Below are positions 1-4,887 of a stretch of 5,065 nucleotides of DNA, one piece after another; the stretch's first letter is position 1, and each line of letters opens with the position of its first letter. The notes beneath the pieces were generated by a model, which worked only from the letters and a program-made list of their open reading frames with translations, ran no database searches and had not been told where the DNA came from. The stretch covers positions 1 through 5,065 of the forward strand of contig JAIXUR010000308.1 in assembly GCA_027483425.1 (NCBI GenBank), read 5' to 3'. This stretch comes from Cyanobacteriota bacterium. Lineage in GTDB: Bacteria; Cyanobacteriota; Cyanobacteriia; Phormidesmidales; Phormidesmidaceae. The translations under genes and the position numbers were made by a program.

Positions 1-476
1 ACCTGGGCGCTTAGCTGGGTCTCAAGCTGGTGGGCCATCTGGTGTAGGGCCTCCTCCCAGGTGGGAGGAAGCTGGTTCAGGGCCGCCTGGTCAAGGGTGA
101 GGCGCTGCTGCTGGAGCTGCTGCACCTCTTGCAGCAGCAGCTCTCGCTGCTGGCGCAGGGTCGCCACCTCGTGGCGCAGGGGGTCGAGAATTTCCATGGT
201 TTGCCCGCGCAGGTACTGCATTTCTTGCAGCAGCGCCTTGAGCACCTGGCTAGAGGCTTCGCTAGTCCCTAGGCCAGCACCCAGGGAACCGGCGATCGCC
301 CCCAAGTCAGATCCCGAGTCAGACCCCGTCTCAACCGCCGCCAGACAGTCCCGCACCCGGGCCAGCAACTGGCGCTGATTAGCATCATTCGACATGCCCC
401 AGGGCAGCCGTGGGCCAGCTTCCCCTAGCATGGCGTCAATTTCGGCTACCAGAGCTTCCAGTTCGTCCTGCTGCAC
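1..476 (-). CDS. Conserved coiled-coil protein of unknown function (3' end outside window)
   Basis: The minus-strand frame is open from a GTG at 476 to the window edge, giving 158 codons with the C-terminus missing. I do not recognise a named family, though the sequence has the look of a conserved cyanobacterial protein. Residues 1-50 form an acidic then basic helical head (QQDELEALVAEIDAML, then GPRLPW). Residues 51-76 are a Gly/Ser/Asp-rich linker that contains a HIP1 site and a 12-bp tandem repeat in its DNA. Residues 77-130 are Leu/Gln/Glu-rich with heptad spacing (LLQEMQYLRGQTMEIL, then LRQQRELLLQEVQQLQQQR) and should be a long coiled coil, continuing after a PP turn near 137. No signal peptide or membrane segment is visible. 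GTG is chosen because GAGG lies 5 nt upstream and an in-frame TAA is 18 nt upstream; the next ATG is codon 16. It is transcribed divergently from the CRP gene. A structural or scaffolding role is possible but unproven. Confidence 0.8.
   Translation of the reverse strand, partial: MQQDELEALVAEIDAMLGEAGPRLPWGMSNDANQRQLLARVRDCLAAVETGSDSGSDLGAIAGSLGAGLGTSEASSQVLKALLQEMQYLRGQTMEILDPLRHEVATLRQQRELLLQEVQQLQQQRLTLDQAALNQLPPTWEEALHQMAHQLETQLSAQ
292..299. repeat. HIP1 octamer
   Basis: GCGATCGC, within a 10-bp palindrome GGCGATCGCC. It lies in the DNA of the Gly/Ser/Asp linker of the coiled-coil gene and encodes AIA. Confidence 0.85.
305..328. repeat. 12-bp tandem duplication in the coiled-coil gene
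   Basis: AGTCAGATCCCG (305-316) is followed directly by AGTCAGACCCCG (317-328), matching at 11 of 12 positions. It encodes the repeated Ser/Asp/Gly linker near residues 50-57 and keeps the reading frame. Confidence 0.65.
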
Positions 477-481
477 GGCTA

Positions 482-487
482 CCTCGT
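482..487 (-). promoter_or_regulatory. Ribosome binding site for the GTG-start coiled-coil gene
   Basis: Read on the minus strand this is ACGAGG, with the GAGG core 5 nt before the GTG at 476. It decides the start: the only other option is an internal ATG at codon 16 with no better Shine-Dalgarno match. Confidence 0.55.
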
Positions 488-571
488 TTACTTACCATTC
501 CCCAGCAATTGACAAAGTGTATGTCAGGCCGCTCCAAAAATCATCCCGGCCAGGGCCCAGTCAGCTAGGCC

Positions 572-603
572 GTCAACCTCTGCCCAACCGGTTCGAGGTT
601 GAC
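572..603. repeat. 9-bp inverted repeat (hairpin) in the divergent spacer
   Basis: GTCAACCTC at 572-580 pairs perfectly with GAGGTTGAC at 595-603 across a 14-nt loop. The loop itself contains the palindrome AACCGGTT (586-593). There is no T-tract, so it is not a typical intrinsic terminator. It may be an operator, an RNA leader hairpin of the minus-strand gene, or a dispersed repeat. Confidence 0.5.
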
Positions 604-633
604 TCGCCGCTAGAGTCACTCAAACCCAGGCCA

Positions 634-649
634 GGGGGCGATCGCCCCC
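634..649. repeat. HIP1-centred 16-bp perfect palindrome
   Basis: The HIP1 octamer GCGATCGC (638-645) is extended by four G on the left and four C on the right to make a 16-bp perfect palindrome. HIP1 is highly over-represented in many cyanobacterial genomes. This copy lies in the divergent spacer rather than in a gene. Confidence 0.8.
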
Positions 650-709
650 CTCTACTACGCCCCTAGTTTGCGGTGGAGGGGGTGATATAGTGCTAAAACT
701 CCATCGCGC

Positions 710-753
710 ATCTCTTATTAATCTCTTAGTAATTATTGCTTAATTATTACTAT
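710..753 (+). promoter_or_regulatory. Candidate operator: 11-bp phased repeats overlapping a 26-bp imperfect palindrome
   Basis: Four consecutive 11-bp blocks can be read: ATCTCTTATTA (710), ATCTCTTAGTA (721), ATTATTGCTTA (732) and ATTATTACTAT (743). The first two agree at 10 of 11 positions, and the last two at 8 of 11. Overlapping this, 727-752 is a dyad: TAGTAATTATT and AATTATTACTA pair at 10 of 11 positions around a 4-nt centre. An 11-bp period is one helical turn and is typical of OmpR/PhoB-family direct repeats; the CTTANTAA cores resemble, but do not match, the cyanobacterial Pho box. The block lies 108 bp before the CRP start. Its regulatory role is inferred. Confidence 0.45.
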
Positions 754-860
754 GGGCAGGCTGCCAGCAAAGCAACCTACCCATCCCCTGGGATAGGATT
801 AGCCAGGACGACCTTTAATATCACTAACTTAAACAAAAAAGATAATAGTTGGGGTAATGA

Positions 861-1565
861 ATGGATGCTCGCTACAACCCTCGGGATCCTAACGCTGATC
901 TCAAATTAATTCGAGCGGCAGTCCTGTTTCAGGATCTGCCTGAGGAGGCTGTCGCTGAAGCCACCAGCCATGTGGTGTCCCGCCGTCACCCAGCCAACCA
1001 GGTGATCTTGCTAGAAAACGACTGGGGGTCTTCGGTCTACTTCATTTTGGAGGGGTGGGTTAAAATTCGCACCTACAATCTCGATGGCAAAGAGGTCACC
1101 CTCAACATTTTGGGCAAAGGCGAGCTGTTTGGCGAAATGGCCCCCCTCGAAGAAGTGCCGCGCTCTACCGATGTCATTACCCTAGTGCCCACGGTGATTG
1201 GCAGCATGCCCGCCAGCGACTTCGTTAAGCTGCTCCATACCCAGCCCCTAGCGGGGATTCACCTCTCTCAGCTGATGGCGCGGCGGCTGCGCCAGGTCAA
1301 CCGACGGCTGCGGCTGCGTGAGTCTGACAGCACCTCGCGGGTGGCCGATATCATTCTCTTTCTGGCCGACGGTCAGGGGCATCGGGGGGCGGGCGGCATC
1401 GAAATTCCAAACCTACCTCACCGGGAGTTGAGCAGCCTCAGCGGCCTGGCCCGCGAGACGGTCACCCGAGTCCTGAGTAAGCTAGAGAAGAAAGGGCTAA
1501 TTGTGCGGGAAAAAGACATGATGAGTATTCCCGACATCAACGCCCTAGAACGTCTGCTGGTTTAG
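861..1565 (+). CDS. CRP/FNR-family transcriptional regulator, SyCrp1-like
   Basis: This 234-residue protein has the full CRP architecture. Residues about 18-135 are the cyclic-nucleotide-binding beta-roll, 135-157 the dimerisation C-helix (begins LSQLMARRLRQV), and 160-234 the winged helix-turn-helix. The phosphate-binding cassette GEMA (91-94) followed by RST (101-103) keeps the Glu and Arg that contact the cyclic phosphate and ribose in E. coli CRP. The recognition helix RETVTR (198-203) matches the RETVxR that reads TGTGA half-sites. cAMP is therefore the likely effector, although the Thr127/Ser128 adenine contacts of E. coli CRP are not obviously kept on the C-helix. There is no Cys cluster of the FNR type, and it is not NtcA. 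The ATG at 861 follows a GGGG at 851-854. It heads a probable operon with the membrane-protein gene 6 bp downstream. Overall similarity points to the cyanobacterial cAMP receptor SyCrp1; this is from memory. Confidence 0.93.
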   Translation: MDARYNPRDPNADLKLIRAAVLFQDLPEEAVAEATSHVVSRRHPANQVILLENDWGSSVYFILEGWVKIRTYNLDGKEVTLNILGKGELFGEMAPLEEVPRSTDVITLVPTVIGSMPASDFVKLLHTQPLAGIHLSQLMARRLRQVNRRLRLRESDSTSRVADIILFLADGQGHRGAGGIEIPNLPHRELSSLSGLARETVTRVLSKLEKKGLIVREKDMMSIPDINALERLLV

Positions 1566-1571
1566 CTATCC

Positions 1572-2360
1572 ATGAGTCAATCTTCTGATCCAGCCCCAGG
1601 GGCTAAGTTTGTGCCCCCGGTTGAGACTACCGCCAGTGACTTTGATGGGTTAGACACCTACCTAGACTATCGCGCCTCAGAGCTAGAGGCTGACGCTGCA
1701 CCCGATATGGCCCACCGCCTCAAGTCAGGCCCCCTGGCTATGGTAGAGACAGCGTTTCTAGCCAGTACGGCGGCGCTGATCTGGCTGGTGAATACCTACT
1801 TTCCGCCGGGGCCGATTCTGCGGCTGCTGTTTCCCTTGCCCATGGCCCTGGTGTACCTACGCTGGGGACCACGGGCGGCTTGGATGTCGGCCCTGGTGTC
1901 GGGGCTGCTGCTGTCGGTGCTGATGGGGCCACCCCGCAGCCTGCTATTTCTCATGCCCTACGCTCTGCTGGGGGTACAGCTGGGCTTTCTCTGGGCGCGG
2001 CGGGCCAACTGGTACATTTCCATTGGCGCGGGCTCTCTCCTGGGGTCCCTGGGGTTTTTCTTTCGGCTGTGGCTGATGTCGCTGCTGATTGGCGAAGACC
2101 TGTGGGTGTATTTGACCACCCAGGTCACCCAAATGCTGAACTGGGGTCTGGAGCGCTTGGTGGGGCTAGGCATTCTGGAGGTGGGGGTACTCGGCCAGGC
2201 CAATGTGGAGGCCATTCAACTGCTGGCGCTGGTGTCGGTGCTGGCCAGCAACGTGGTGTACCTGTTTTCGGTGCATCTGGCCGCCTGGCTACTGCTCGGG
2301 CGACTGGGCGCAAAAATTCCAGCACCACCGGGCTGGGTGCAAGATCTGTTAAAAGATTGA
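1572..2360 (+). CDS. DUF2232 multi-pass membrane protein
   Basis: This 262-residue protein has a soluble, acidic N-terminal tail of about 55 residues, followed by hydrophobic segments near 56-77, 82-97, 101-118, 123-141, 147-174 and 213-243. That makes about six membrane spans. Conserved-looking loop features are RWGPRAAW (97-104) and GPPRSLLFLMPYALLG (119-134). The pattern fits the DUF2232 family, whose fold is thought to be related to small substrate-binding membrane proteins such as ECF S-components. The substrate is unknown. The ATG lies 6 bp after the CRP stop, so co-transcription and possibly translational coupling are likely; no clear Shine-Dalgarno is visible. The CobT-like gene follows on the same strand after a repeat-filled spacer, which raises the possibility of a cobamide-related ligand. 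That substrate is speculation; membrane location is well supported. Confidence 0.88.
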   Translation: MSQSSDPAPGAKFVPPVETTASDFDGLDTYLDYRASELEADAAPDMAHRLKSGPLAMVETAFLASTAALIWLVNTYFPPGPILRLLFPLPMALVYLRWGPRAAWMSALVSGLLLSVLMGPPRSLLFLMPYALLGVQLGFLWARRANWYISIGAGSLLGSLGFFFRLWLMSLLIGEDLWVYLTTQVTQMLNWGLERLVGLGILEVGVLGQANVEAIQLLALVSVLASNVVYLFSVHLAAWLLLGRLGAKIPAPPGWVQDLLKD

Positions 2361-2397
2361 ACCCCCAAGCCCAAAAACCCATCGCGAAACCCCGTAG

Positions 2398-2458
2398 CGT
2401 GGGTCAAGCGCCCCAATCCCTGCCTAGAACCACCCCCTCCCCGCTCGCTTGACCCACG
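2398..2458. repeat. 13-bp perfect inverted repeat after the DUF2232 gene
   Basis: CGTGGGTCAAGCG (2398-2410) is the exact reverse complement of CGCTTGACCCACG (2446-2458), with 35 nt between. It can also pair with 2523-2535 in the second 36-bp copy. The arms could form a long stem in the mRNA 3' region. No T-tract follows, so I read it as part of a dispersed palindromic repeat rather than a terminator. Confidence 0.7.
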
Positions 2459-2481
2459 ACCCAGCATCCCACTCCATCGAT
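2446..2481. repeat. 36-bp repeat, copy 1
   Basis: This copy begins CGCTTGACCCACGACC and ends CCATCGAT. It matches copy 2 at 35 of 36 positions; the only difference is T versus C, five bases from the end. The short stretch AATCCC followed by a C-rich run precedes both copies, so the repeat unit may be longer and degenerate on its left. Confidence 0.8.
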
Positions 2482-2522
2482 AAGATCGATAAATAAAGCC
2501 CCAGTTCAATCCCAGCCCCGCC

Positions 2523-2558
2523 CGCTTGACCCACGACCCAGCATCCCACTCCACCGAT
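2523..2558. repeat. 36-bp repeat, copy 2
   Basis: This is the same sequence as 2446-2481 in the same orientation, starting 77 bp later and ending CCACCGAT. Between the copies is an AT-rich stretch with ATCGATAA (2477-2484) and a second GATCGATAA (2485-2493). Confidence 0.8.
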
Positions 2559-2590
2559 CATCCCCCACCCTCGATATCTCTCGAGACAAT

Positions 2591-2666
2591 TCTGGCCGCG
2601 AAAATACCCGAAAATTTTGATCCGCCCTCAGGGCGCAGGCCCTGCGCCCCTACATGGGATATCTTC
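2591..2666. repeat. 76-bp tandem repeat, unit 1, with 9-bp-arm hairpin
   Basis: The unit begins TCTGGCCGCGAAAATACCCG and ends GGGATATCTTC. Inside it, GGGCGCAGG (2631-2639) and CCTGCGCCC (2641-2649) are perfect 9-bp arms around one central C. The motif ending CTGCGCCCCTACA resembles palindromic repeats widespread in cyanobacterial intergenic DNA (recalled, not searched). A related GATATCTCTC at 2572-2581 just before the unit may be the edge of an older copy. Confidence 0.85.
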
Positions 2667-2742
2667 TCTGGCCGCGAAAATACCCGAAAATTTTGATCCT
2701 CCCTCAGGGCGCAGGCCCTGCGCCCCTACATGGGATATCTTC
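2667..2742. repeat. 76-bp tandem repeat, unit 2, with 9-bp-arm hairpin
   Basis: This unit directly abuts unit 1 and is identical to it except for one base (T instead of G at 2700), so 75 of 76 positions match. Its hairpin arms lie at 2707-2715 and 2717-2725. Such identity implies recent duplication or gene conversion. Confidence 0.85.
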
Positions 2743-2802
2743 TTGCCCAAAAATCGCCTTGGGTGAAGACCTACTCTGGCCCCACCCCCGCCAACGCATC
2801 CT

Positions 2803-3903
2803 ATGGCTCTGATTAAAACCTACACCCAGCCCCAACCAGGCCAAGCCTGGCTAAACCGCGTCCAGGGGCGGCGGCCAACCCTGGTGCTCACCCTGGGCTT
2901 TACCGAAACCGGTTTATTGCCGGGCATTTCAGCCGCAGGGGCCACTCCGCGCGATCGCACCGTTACCGCCCTAGCCGATGCCGAATTCATGGTCAACGGC
3001 CTGACGCCAGCGCCGACCTATCCCTTACCACCGCTCCAGGCCGGGGCCTCTCCGGCGCTGATTTCTAGGGCCGTCCTGGTGGGGCAGGCTATTCCCCTGG
3101 TTTTGCTCAATGCTGGATTGCCGCTGCCCCCTACGGTGCCCCACCTAGATCTGGGGGGTAAGCCAGCCCAATGCGTGAGCACGGGGGCCGCCCTGCCCCT
3201 GGAGGTCGTCCACCAGCTGTGGCACCAGGGGTTAGCCCAAGGCGAGTCCCTCGCTGTCGCCAGCGACTATCTATTGCTGGCGGAATGTGTGGTGGGGGGC
3301 ACCACGACGGCCCTGGGGGTGCTGACCGGCCTGGGCTTTGACGCGGCGGAGCGGGTAAACAGCAGCCACCCCACCTGTAATCACCGGCAAAAGCAGGCGT
3401 TGGTAGCCCAGGGGTTAGCCCTAGCTCAATTGCCCCCCAAGCCCCATCCCTTGGCGGTGGTGGCGGCGGTGGGCGACCCGATGCAGCCGGTGGTGGCGGG
3501 GTTGGCCCTAGCGGCGAGTCGTACCCGACCGGTGCTGCTGGCGGGGGGCACACAAATGCTGGCGGTCTATGCTCTGATGGTGGCCTTGGCCAAGGCAGAG
3601 GGCTACGACTGGAATCCGAACCAGGTGGTGGTGGGCACGACTCGCTGGGTGGCGGAGGATGCCACGGGGGATACCGTGGGGTTGGCGGAGCTGACGGGGG
3701 CCTGTTTGATGGCGACACAGCTTTCGTTTGCCAACTCCCGATTTGAAGCGCTGCGGGCCTACGAGCAGGGGTTTGTGAAGGAGGGCGTGGGGGCGGGGGG
3801 ATGCGCGATCGCCGCCGCCCTCTACCAAAACTGGGGCCAGCCAGAGCTGCTCTCGGCGGTCGAGGCGCTGCTGGATCAGAAATCTCAGATCGAAAAGGCC
3901 TAG
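2803..3903 (+). CDS. CobT-like phosphoribosyltransferase homologue, TIGR00303 / UPF0284 family
   Basis: This 366-residue protein belongs to the CobT-like family found in cyanobacteria and archaea. Classical CobT transfers phosphoribose from nicotinate mononucleotide to the lower-ligand base, making the alpha-ribotide used in cobamide assembly. Recognisable blocks are ECVVGGTTTALG (161-172), matching the CobT GIGNTT loop; GDPMQPVVAGLALAA (224-238), followed by PVLLAGGTQM (243-252); and KEGVGAGG (326-333), whose Glu327 fits the catalytic base position of CobT. The first 30 residues differ from classical CobT, as usual for this subfamily. It is soluble, with no signal peptide. The ATG at 2803 is chosen by length; no clear Shine-Dalgarno precedes it. 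Two HIP1 sites lie inside the gene. Cyanobacteria mostly make pseudocobalamin with adenine as lower base, so the true substrate is uncertain. It lies 442 bp downstream of the CRP-DUF2232 pair on the same strand. Confidence 0.92.
   Translation: MALIKTYTQPQPGQAWLNRVQGRRPTLVLTLGFTETGLLPGISAAGATPRDRTVTALADAEFMVNGLTPAPTYPLPPLQAGASPALISRAVLVGQAIPLVLLNAGLPLPPTVPHLDLGGKPAQCVSTGAALPLEVVHQLWHQGLAQGESLAVASDYLLLAECVVGGTTTALGVLTGLGFDAAERVNSSHPTCNHRQKQALVAQGLALAQLPPKPHPLAVVAAVGDPMQPVVAGLALAASRTRPVLLAGGTQMLAVYALMVALAKAEGYDWNPNQVVVGTTRWVAEDATGDTVGLAELTGACLMATQLSFANSRFEALRAYEQGFVKEGVGAGGCAIAAALYQNWGQPELLSAVEALLDQKSQIEKA
2951..2958. repeat. HIP1 octamer
   Basis: GCGATCGC within the CobT-like gene, at codons for residues 50-52 (RDR). 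Confidence 0.85.
3805..3812. repeat. HIP1 octamer
   Basis: GCGATCGC within the CobT-like gene, encoding AIA just after the EGVGAGG motif. Confidence 0.85.
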
Positions 3904-3977
3904 GGCACCAGTGCAGTATGGCTAAAAAAACCGGCTTCGTCGTCGCTGCGCTCACGATATGACTTGTATGCTGGCCG

Positions 3978-3992
3978 AGAAACCGGGTTTCT
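3978..3992. repeat. Short palindrome in the convergent spacer
   Basis: AGAAACC and GGTTTCT are perfect 7-bp arms around one G. The motif resembles AAACCGGGTTT-type repeats common between genes in filamentous cyanobacteria (recalled). It lies 75 bp after the CobT-like stop and has no T-tract. Confidence 0.55.
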
Positions 3993-4049
3993 GTACCGAC
4001 GTTCTAGTCCAGAAAGGCAGAAGGATGGAAAGGAATTCTTTGTGACACG

Positions 4050-4097
4050 AGGGCTCCTGCTCCATCAATAGATGAGCTATTTCTGCCATCGAGCCCT
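4050..4097. terminator. Nested inverted repeat between convergent genes, possible bidirectional terminator
   Basis: AGGGCTC (4050-4056) pairs perfectly with GAGCCCT (4091-4097). Nested inside, AATAG (4067-4071) pairs with CTATT (4077-4081) around a 5-nt loop. The right outer arm overlaps the TAG stop codon (4096-4098) of the minus-strand nuclease gene. Position between two convergent stops suits a shared transcription end, but no clear T-tract follows on either strand. Confidence 0.3.
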
Positions 4098-4731
4098 AGG
4101 GTGATTGCGGTTGACGAATCCACCGCCGCAGCGACTTCACCACGGCATTGTCGTCTTCCCCTGGCGCCCGCTGCAAAAATGTCATCAGCCGTTGCGATGA
4201 CACCTGGGGAAAGGTGGGGCTCAGGTCACGCTCCACATACCGTCCAGCGACAAGCTCGTAGAAAACCAGCCCCCGGTGCTGGGTGTATTGCCAAACTTCA
4301 GGAATTTGCAGCTGCTGGTAGATCGTGAATCGCCGTTGCGAAGAGCTGGTGATATCGACCTCCACCGCCAAATCGGGGGGTGGGTTGGTGCGCAGATCAA
4401 GCCGTAGGGTGCTGATCTGGTCAGCGTTTTGAATGTAGTAGCAGGAGTCGGGTTCGACGCCTTTCTCTAAATCTTCTCGCTCTAGGGTGGTAGAGCCGTA
4501 GGCTTTGATTTTGAGGTCGAGTTCTTCGGTGAGGGCGGTGATGATGCGATCGAGCAGCCGATTCAGGACTTCGTGGAGGTCGGAGGGCATGATGATTTCT
4601 AGGGTGCCGCGATCGTAGGTCAGCCGTGCGGCCCGGTGGTCACCCATATCCTGTAGTAGGGCCTGGTAGGTCTGCCACGATACGCCCTGAAGGGTAATGT
4701 GCTGGCTGGGGGGGTGCAGCAGAGTGGCCAT
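4096..4731 (-). CDS. Uma2-family putative endonuclease (DUF820, PD-(D/E)XK-like)
   Basis: This 211-residue protein matches the Uma2/DUF820 family, which is strongly expanded in cyanobacteria and has a restriction-endonuclease-like fold. The family order is visible: an N-terminal helix with the YDRGTLEIIMPSDLHE stretch (39-54), an EPDSCYYI block (93-100), and the core PPDLAVEVDITSSS (118-131), where Asp120 and Glu124 are the expected metal ligands. The usual catalytic Lys is not obvious; Asp126 occupies the region after Glu124. IPEVWQYT (143-150) and FYEL (157-160) follow, as in the family. The biological role of Uma2 proteins is poorly known, and nuclease activity here is inferred from the fold. 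The ATG at 4731 has AAGG 7 nt upstream on the minus strand. It faces the CobT-like gene tail to tail, and follows the partial gene at the right edge by 156 bp on the same strand. Confidence 0.92.
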   Translation of the reverse strand: MATLLHPPSQHITLQGVSWQTYQALLQDMGDHRAARLTYDRGTLEIIMPSDLHEVLNRLLDRIITALTEELDLKIKAYGSTTLEREDLEKGVEPDSCYYIQNADQISTLRLDLRTNPPPDLAVEVDITSSSQRRFTIYQQLQIPEVWQYTQHRGLVFYELVAGRYVERDLSPTFPQVSSQRLMTFLQRAPGEDDNAVVKSLRRWIRQPQSP

Positions 4732-4887
4732 AGCGGGGCCTTGAGTTCGGATAGGTTAACTGTAGCGAAATTGTCTCGTTAATCTGCTGGATCAGATCGC
4801 TAAATTTTGGTGTCCAGGGGCCGGGGTTCTCGACTGGTAGCCCGGTTTGGGGAGACAGCAGGAACCCGACCCCTTTGCGGATCAGGC
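4732..4887. other. Spacer upstream of the Uma2 gene
   Basis: This 156-bp stretch separates the partial minus-strand gene from the Uma2 gene. A 6-bp inverted repeat GGGTTC (4824-4829) / GAACCC (4862-4867) could end the upstream transcript, but it is weak. The AT-richer part at 4750-4810 could hold the Uma2 promoter; no clear -35/-10 pair is visible. Confidence 0.4.

Larger units (their letters stand above)
477..860. other. Divergent intergenic spacer, no gene
   Basis: This 384-bp stretch lies between the divergent coiled-coil and CRP genes. No convincing coding frame or tRNA is present. The left two-thirds (to about 690) is GC-rich and holds two inverted repeats. The right part (about 690-860) turns AT-rich as expected for a promoter region. 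It contains 11-bp phased repeats at 710-753 and an A-rich tract at 831-845 just before the CRP start. I could not place a convincing sigma-70 -35/-10 pair: TATAGT at 686-691 and TAATAT at 816-821 are possible -10 elements, but neither has a good -35 at 16-18 bp. Confidence 0.6.
2361..2802. other. Repeat-filled spacer between the DUF2232 and CobT-like genes, no gene
   Basis: This 442-bp stretch has no credible coding frame on either strand. It is built mainly of a 36-bp repeat (two copies plus an inverted 13-bp fragment) and a 76-bp tandem duplication, listed separately. There is no hairpin followed by a T-tract, so no standard terminator closes the upstream pair. It is unclear whether transcription runs through to the CobT-like gene. 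The last 60 bp before 2803 carry a weak CCCAA/TTGGG hairpin (2746-2762) and no recognisable promoter. Confidence 0.6.

Noticed and set aside
581..604. tRNA-like T-arm (CAACC, GGTTCGA, GGTTG)
   Set aside because: The loop is out of register for a TTCRA T-loop, and no matching acceptor, anticodon or D-arm is found around it.
61..666. Plus-strand open frames at the left edge
   Set aside because: They are Cys/Ser/Arg-rich or Pro-rich shadows of the minus-strand coiled-coil gene and the spacer, with no ribosome binding site or family features.
729..750. NtcA-type GTA...TAC site
   Set aside because: The spacing is 16 nt instead of the required 8, so it does not fit the NtcA consensus; it is kept only as part of the larger dyad.
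2361..2460. Intrinsic terminator after the DUF2232 gene
   Set aside because: The 13-bp arms have a 35-nt loop and are not followed by a T-tract.
2398..2742. Regularly spaced repeats resembling a CRISPR array
   Set aside because: There are only two copies of each of two unrelated sequences, the 76-bp units abut without spacers, and no cas gene is nearby.
3131..3955. Long minus-strand open frame opposite the CobT-like gene
   Set aside because: It is Pro/Arg-rich nonsense with no family look, and is fully explained as the shadow of a strongly recognised GC-rich gene.
4041..4056. TGTGA half-site resembling a CRP operator
   Set aside because: The second half (GGCTC) does not match TCACA, and it lies between convergent gene ends where an operator is unlikely.
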